Positions 58,206 through 64,000 of a stretch of DNA of 64,000 nucleotides are shown in pieces (position 1 is the first letter of the stretch; every line of letters starts with the position of its first letter). The DNA is taken from positions 620,001 through 684,000 of the forward strand of contig NW_026944390.1 of assembly GCF_033439725.1 (NCBI RefSeq). The letters run 5' to 3'. The notes under the pieces are model-generated. The model ran no database searches. It was given only the letters and a program-made list of their open reading frames with translations, and had not been told where the DNA came from. A program made the position numbers and the translations under genes. The stretch is from Neurospora tetraspora (taxonomy: Eukaryota > Ascomycota > Sordariomycetes > Sordariales > Sordariaceae).

Positions 58206-58978
58206 AGCGTCGAAATTTCTGTACAGGCAATTAGAATGAGAGTGTGACAAGCTGGAGATAGAAATTGCAGGTAGGCAGTTGGGGTTTTTGTAGGAAATGG
58301 GAGGGGTGCTGACCTCGAAAAGCAAACCGTTGCTGTCGGCAAGAAGATCCCTTTGGATGTGTCAGACAAGGGAAGGAGGGGCACCGAATGTGTTATCACA
58401 GAAAGCTGGAGAGGGAGTGGCTCGATCTGGTTTTGGAGTTTGGCCTTCAAGGGGTCCGCAGTTTCGGCTGCGCCTAAAATACTTGGAGAGGCAGCTATCA
58501 GGGTCTTGCAACCAGGAAAGGATGGAAGCAGCCCCAACCCAACACTCCACAATTACCCGTTGATGGCGGTGAATCATGATACTTTGGCTGTTTGTTTCCC
58601 TTCGTTTACCATTACGCGCAAGGCTGGAGCGATCTCCGGGTCTGGACTCACCTTCCTCGCTGCTTGTCCCGACCGCGGCCCGTTTGCCTCCTTCCAGATG
58701 GGATGAAACAACCATTCACATGGAAATGTGTCACCGCTTCAGTCTTTGGCCGGTGGTGTTCTGTATCCAATCTTGATCAGTCACAGGTGCTCTCTAGAAC
58801 TTCATGGAACGGTAGGATATGTGGGACGCTGTGAGTAACTCGAACGTGTGATGTGTAATTTAAGTCGTAATAGTATCCTTGGTTAAGGTGGCTATATCAA
58901 AATGCCACATTCACCATCCTCGGATGGTACTTCTTCCTGTAATGGCCTGATGTAATCCTCGTGTTGTAATCCTCCACT
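58206..58978. other. Intergenic, leader of the proline-rich gene
   Basis: 773 bp with short frames only. A 5' non-coding exon of the proline-rich gene may lie at 58220-58550. Confidence 0.35.
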
Positions 58979-59600
58979 CTACTTCTTCTCCTCAGCAAGC
59001 ATCTTCTCCGCCGCCTTGGACAGATCCTTCAAGGCATCTTGACGCTTGTACTTGGCATCCTCGATAACACCTACAAGACAGAAGAACGTCAGTAACGTGA
59101 ACACGGACAGGTGTTATAAGAGCTGAAGGTATGTGTTTGCTTACCGAGATCGGCATCACTCGAGAACCTGGTGCTCCAACGGATAAAGGTGGTGTTGGCA
59201 AACTCGCCAGAGGTTACGGCCCAAAGACGGATGGTGTTGACGACGCTGGAGTAGCTCAGCTCGGGCTCGGCATTGATGACGCTGAAGGTAATGAAGTGTT
59301 CGAGGTTCTACATAGCATCAAGCATGTTAGCAACAAGTACTAGCTGGCCCTGAAGGATGAGATGGCTTTGCTTACGCTGTGCTCGTCCTGCTTGACCTCA
59401 ATGACATTGCCATCCTTGAAGGTCCACCTCACAATGTCGGTCTCCTCACTGGTGCCCTTGACATGCTCGGCCTTGGAGATGGCAGACCAGAACTTGTCGA
59501 ACTCCTGGAGCTTGATGAAGTGCCAGACAAACGAGAGGGGGGCCTTGATAACGGCACTCTCGACGACCTCGCCGATGAAGCTGAAGGACTTGCCAGACAT
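58979..59600 (-). CDS. START/Bet v1-like (SRPBCC fold) protein
   Basis: Exons 59600-59376, 59307-59145 and 59070-58979 give 159 residues. The sequence FIGEVVESAVIKAPLSFVWHFIKLQEFDKFWSAISKAEHV is the opening strand and helices of the SRPBCC hydrophobic-ligand fold. Splicing adds NLEHFITFSVINAEP and WSTRFSSDADLGVIEDAKYKRQDALKDLSKAAEKM, the long C-terminal helix. Members bind lipids, polyketides or plant hormones; the ligand here is unknown. There is no signal peptide, so it is probably cytosolic. The two introns are 68 and 74 nt and the phases agree. Confidence 0.85.
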
Positions 59601-60518
59601 GGTTGGATGAAGGTGTGTTTTGTTGACGGTTTTTGGTTCGATTGGTGCAGTGTGTTGACTGTCGAGATGATATGATGGTTTTGGAGTGTTGTATTTGCAA
59701 GCTTGAAGTAAAGTAGAGTGTGTGTTTGCTGAAAGGAGGAGAAAACGGATATTTGGAGTAAGTTGGAGAAGATTCCAAACACATATATTGGGTTGATCCT
59801 CCAATACGTCATACGGAGATCACAGCACAATGATAGGATGGCAACCGCGGGGTCTGGAGTTGTCTGCGGTTTCCATTGAGGAAGCACTGCACCTTCCCGT
59901 CTATACAGATGGCTGGGCATTCGCCTTCCTTTTGACAATCTTTGTCTTGGGCAATTGCTGATTCTGCACCATCTTCCTCGCTTCCCAACTATTCCGAAGT
60001 GGTGACCGTCTTGGACGCTCCAGGACTTATACGGATGCCGTGGTCTTGGCAATTTAGGACGTTGCTGATCTGCACATCAATTGGACATCTCTTGGCGTAA
60101 CTGAATGGCTTCACTCCATGGTTTTCACATCACGGTGAATCAGAATTCAACTCGGTCACTTGTCACAGAATACTCACTTATCACAGAGACGTATTCACAT
60201 TTGGAAAGATCACAATCAGCTGGTTTCAGGGAGCGGCATCAATTCAATTTAGGGTATCAGAGCAAACCATAAGACATGCTGGGAAAGAGAAGTCTCGCCA
60301 AATCCACGCCAACCCATGCTCAAACCCAAATCAACCAAAACTCCATAGTCCATACACGTCCCAGACCCATAGCCCGGCTTGTTCAGAGTCTTCCTGATGA
60401 AACCCATTGATCCCTCGTACAGACACCGATCTTCCGGATTGTCCCAACAATGCATTCTCACACGCTCATCGTGTCCCGTACAGTCTTTTGTCCCAGTTAC
60501 CAGTCCTCGGTCCCAGTT
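59601..60518. other. Intergenic, START-like gene promoter to Cys-rich gene
   Basis: 918 bp; no recognisable feature. Confidence 0.4.
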
Positions 60519-61760
60519 TTAGAAGCTGAGCCCTCCCAACAACTCAGCCAATCTCTTGCCATCCTTCTCCTGGCCAAGTCCGCCACCTTGCTGGAAGAAC
60601 TCATACCGAGGCATTGAGACCGTTTCCTGGCAGCACATACAGATCCAGTGGACTGTCGTCAGATCTGCGCCTCCTTCTCTGTTGTTTAAGTTGTAAGCGT
60701 CGACACCGGGACGAGCCATGCACTTGGGGCACGGCTTAAAGTCTTGCTCGCCAAGGCTGAAACGGAATTGGGTCCACTCGTTCAGGCGGCGAACCTGCTC
60801 CAGGAACTGGTCCGCCCTGAGCAGTCTGTGGCCGAGACACAGATCCGCCGTGATGAGCTTTTTGCAGGAGCACCGGAACAGTTTCTTGACGGTCCGAACC
60901 ATGCTGGGCGCATTGTCTGCAAGCGCTTGAGCCAGAGAGGGCGACATGGGGGGCGTAGCGACAGGGAACGTAGTGTCGTTGTGGTATCGCATCATGTTGT
61001 CGGCGATATTTCCAAGCTCGTAACTCTTGCTGATGTTTGCAAGGTAGTCCGCGTCCCGTTCTAGTGCCGCTTCGGCTTCGGCCCAACGAACTGCCTGCCG
61101 TGCCTCCTGCGCTGAGCAAGGCGCGCAAAGGAAGGCGCGCGACTTGATGATTTGGTCGTTGGTGAACCATTCCGGCAGACCATTGAGGACCAGCAGTCTG
61201 CTTTGGTCGCTGCAATGTTCGCAAAGCTTGTGCGGTTCCAGATGGCAGCGGTCGGCGCATGTTCGCACCACTCCGGTGTGCGCCAGTTGGGGATCGAGCG
61301 TACAGGGGGGCACCGTGGCGGCCGGATCAACGCGGGCGTCTCGCACACAGAAGCCCAGGGCCGCATAGTCTGAATGCTTGACGTGCTCGATGACTGGCGA
61401 GCTACATTCGGCGAATCCTTGGTGAGCAGGGAAGACTCTGGGCATAGCCAACAGAGAAGGGATGGTGGGAAGGCCAACGACATCGGTGTTCCAGCCGTGA
61501 TAATAGAGTCCTTGTGGACGAGGGGGCATGGGGAGTGGCGGCTCGTAGTATATCATGGGCAAGGCATCGTGCGCCTTCTTCTCCCAGAGTCGGCTTGGAA
61601 GTTTCGCGGTCGGCACGGGAAGGTTGTGAATCTCGGTTCCGTTGGAAAGTTGAAGGACGCCGGGTCGCGGGTAGCCCCTGGGTCTGCGCCTGGAGTCGTT
61701 TCCGACCGTCAGCTTGCTCAAGAGCTGGACGAGGTCGTTGGTAGATGATGAAGGTGCCAT
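60519..61760 (-). CDS. Cysteine-rich fungal orphan protein
   Basis: One exon, 413 residues from MAPSSSTNDLVQ at 61760; the frame runs further upstream only from a TTG. No known domain is recognised. Cys/His pairs recur at CADRCHLEPHKLCEHC (about residue 185), CAPC, CSCKK, CPKC (about 365) and CMCC (about 393). They suggest two or more zinc sites, one near the middle and one near the C-terminus, arranged like treble-clef or rubredoxin knuckles. The N-terminus has a Pro/Tyr-rich region (IYYEPPLPMPPRPQG). No signal peptide or membrane segment is visible. A regulatory or RNA/protein-binding role is possible but unsupported. Confidence 0.65.
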   Translation of the reverse strand: MAPSSSTNDLVQLLSKLTVGNDSRRRPRGYPRPGVLQLSNGTEIHNLPVPTAKLPSRLWEKKAHDALPMIYYEPPLPMPPRPQGLYYHGWNTDVVGLPTIPSLLAMPRVFPAHQGFAECSSPVIEHVKHSDYAALGFCVRDARVDPAATVPPCTLDPQLAHTGVVRTCADRCHLEPHKLCEHCSDQSRLLVLNGLPEWFTNDQIIKSRAFLCAPCSAQEARQAVRWAEAEAALERDADYLANISKSYELGNIADNMMRYHNDTTFPVATPPMSPSLAQALADNAPSMVRTVKKLFRCSCKKLITADLCLGHRLLRADQFLEQVRRLNEWTQFRFSLGEQDFKPCPKCMARPGVDAYNLNNREGGADLTTVHWICMCCQETVSMPRYEFFQQGGGLGQEKDGKRLAELLGGLSF

Positions 61761-63630
61761 CTTATTGTTTTTGTTATGTGCGGTTGTTTTTTTGGTGTCT
61801 TGGGTGCTTCGTCGTCGTGTACTGTGAGGTACCTGAATGGGGATCTTGATGGTTGCCAGTGAGCGGTTGGTCAAGTGGTGTCAGGAGAGAGAAATTTGGG
61901 AGGCTTACCCTTAGGTGGGAGAAGTTTAAGTACCCTTGGAAGAGGGAGTTGACTGTCAGTAAACCTTAAACCTTTACATGGTCGTATACACGGTCGCAAC
62001 AGGATAGCGAGGCCAAGGGTGAGTTTGAGTCACTGTCATCTGAACAGTAAGAAGAACAGCAAGGTTGAACTGCGTTGTTCAGGACGACGAACCTTGATCC
62101 GAACCTTGATCCCTATGCGGCCACTGCGACATAAACATTCACCGAGCTCAGGATCCGCTGATGTGTAGGAGAACAATGGCATTGTCCTGCGGACAGCTTT
62201 GTATAAGCCAAGAGCGTGAGCGAGACTGGTCGTGGTTTAGACGTGGCCCATTCTCTTGTGAACATGTCAACTTTTTGAGAAAAAAGGGGCCATTGTTTAC
62301 CGCCATAAGCTGAACAACTTGACTGTTGTATCGTAAGAATACCTGGCCAAGGAGACTCGATACCTCGCAAACGAAGAGGTCAGAAGATTCGGGGGGATAA
62401 GGATATATATACTATGTCAACTAGGTACTCGACTTGATGAACAACTTGGCTGGCTTGATGTGAATGGATTTATATGAGACACGCAAACGAATACGCAACG
62501 AATGACTGATCTGTCCAGGCTATGTTCGACTGTCACCCGCGACTGCTGTTGTTGTTTTGGAAAAGTGAGGGGCTCACCAACGTTCCTGTTGGAAGGTGTG
62601 ACCGTGGCTGGAGCGTTGGCAGTCAACCCCTGTAACCCCAGACGGGATGTACCGAGGCCTGCTGTCGACCTCAGCAGGCGGGAACTGGTGAATGGTAGGA
62701 ACTGGTGAATGGTAGGAACTGGTGAATGGTAGAAATGGAAACCACGGGCGTAATGTGGTGACAGGTATTACCGCCGATATTGGATGGAAGAACAGCTTGG
62801 TGATGAAAATCACCGCTGACTGAGGTCAATAGCTTGAATCATCTGATCCGCTTTCGCCATCGCCTTCACATCGTATATACTCCGATACACCATAGATGCC
62901 CTGCTGAATGCGTGGAACATGGTCGGGGGAGTGAATGGAACCCATGGTGAGAGGTGCGCTCCGTGAGCTACTTATTCGCTGTTGAAGAAGGCAAAAGGTG
63001 CGAGTTTGTTTGATGAAGAGCAACTTCGTATCCGTCTGCAGAGATCGAAGGTGATTGAAGCCCAAGGAAGTGTACAAGATATAGGCTTTCCTATAGTCCT
63101 GTGAGTTTGTCTATGGCAAATATTTTGTACGAGCTTGACTGCTTATGCGCCAGTTGGTGCCGGCCGGCAAACCGGAACTAGCGTCAACACTGCACAAGCA
63201 CACTGAGATGGCGAGCTTCTCTTCCTCTACACAGCAGGCTCACTCCATCTGTAACATGCATATTCATCGAGATGAAAGGACATTCAGGATCGTCAAGGTA
63301 CTCGATTCGATTAAACACACAACATTGACAGGTGGTGATTCTCTGGTTGTCCGAAGTCTGCCCTATGGATTTCTGGTTCTCTGCCCTGACGAATAGCGGT
63401 GGTCCGTTCGCTGTCCCATCTTCCCAAAACCCGATGAGCTTCTGCGGGAGATAATGCAACCTCTTGACAATGGCATTGGATTTGCACACCAGTGTTTTCA
63501 ATTGAAGGGCCAGAATATTGTCTCAATAACGGCTTCAATGTTCCAACTGGGTTCTACGACAATGATTGCTTATCAAGCCACAGATCTCAATCTCGAAAAA
63601 CATGACCCGATCTGGACACCACCTCAATTC
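61761..63630. other. Intergenic right-hand region
   Basis: Apart from the 17-bp tandem repeat, only short frames on both strands. Confidence 0.4.
62681..62731. repeat. Three perfect tandem copies of a 17-bp unit
   Basis: The unit GGAACTGGTGAATGGTA is present three times without change, followed by a decayed partial copy. It lies in non-coding DNA about 920 bp upstream of the Cys-rich gene start. Confidence 0.97.
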
Positions 63631-64000
63631 CCAAGTTCCGCGGTAGCCTATGGACCATCCATGTGCACCATGTCCATGGCCGTGGATTTTACGATGCCAC
63701 GTCGTTAGCCATCGCTGGCATTGAGGCATGGATTCCAAGCGCGCTGGAAAGCTGTGCCACAGGCGTGCTGCGTGCCTTTGACGATGCCGCAACAGATTGC
63801 CGCGTGCCTGGGACGCTGTACTCTGTTGCACGCCGTCAGTTTGCCGAGTTGACGGGCCCTTCTCTGATGGCGGTTGTCCCGCCGTCAAGGATCTGGGGCC
63901 GCGATCCAGTCGCGATGTCGAGTTCCTCTGGGAAGCATCACGGTCTGGTTCTGAAGGGAAAATTCTTGCCATCACTTCAAGACGCTGGAGACCAAATCTC
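63631..64000 (+). CDS. Possible exon running off the right edge, unrecognised
   Basis: From about 63631 a stop-free frame continues to the window end (LWTIHVHHVHGRGFYDATS, then RVPGTLYSVARRQFAELT). It has ordinary codon use and a preceding CCCAAG that could be an acceptor. I do not recognise the protein, and an open minus-strand frame of similar length overlaps it, so neither strand is certain. Confidence 0.25.

Overview
The window is nuclear DNA of a filamentous ascomycete, almost certainly a Sordariaceae fungus (Neurospora or a close relative). Genes carry short GT-AG introns of about 50-280 bp, are spaced by 0.2-4 kb and lie on both strands without operons. One gene (42514-43242, minus) matches my recollection of Neurospora crassa bli-3 closely. 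Exon joins below were worked out by hand from splice signals, reading phase and family conservation; none was tested against transcripts.

Layout. 0.8-5 kb: GPI-anchored GH72 glucanosyltransferase and a cytochrome b561-type membrane protein. 5.8-12.3 kb: five-exon DUF4238 protein, intron-bearing tRNA-Ala(AGC), MFS transporter. 12.7-13.3 kb: non-autonomous DNA transposon with 34-bp terminal inverted repeats. 13.3-24.7 kb: gene-poor, holding an F-box protein and a histidine-phosphatase protein. 24.7-34.6 kb: GPI8, a TFIIIC subunit, ALG1 and a His-rich zinc transporter. 36.6-43.2 kb: carnitine carrier, a UBE2G1-type E2, SNU23/ZMAT2, DPH5 and bli-3. 44.7-47.1 kb: an RGS-LOV blue-light receptor. 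49.0-55.5 kb: a 253-bp MITE, a GH92 mannosidase, a DUF218 protein and a NAPE-PLD-like metallo-hydrolase. 56.6-64 kb: a deleted GH30 relic, a proline-rich orphan, a START/Bet v1-like protein, a Cys-rich orphan and an unresolved right end.

Most genes are unrelated housekeeping functions. Two loose themes stand out. Surface glycan and GPI functions recur: GH72 (a GPI-anchored product), GPI8 (the transamidase that attaches anchors), ALG1 (N-glycan precursor) and GH92 (mannan trimming). Blue light recurs too: an RGS-LOV protein combining a photoactive LOV core with an RGS-like domain lies 1.5 kb from the blue-light-induced gene bli-3. Upstream of bli-3 are a cluster of four GATC motifs and a 36-bp inverted repeat. 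The RGS-LOV gene is the most interesting protein here. The two miniature transposons, the upstream inverted repeat, the gutted GH30 gene and the dual-start mitochondrial NAPE-PLD candidate are the best secondary leads. I found no CRISPR array, no retroelement and no obviously RIP-degraded AT-rich block.
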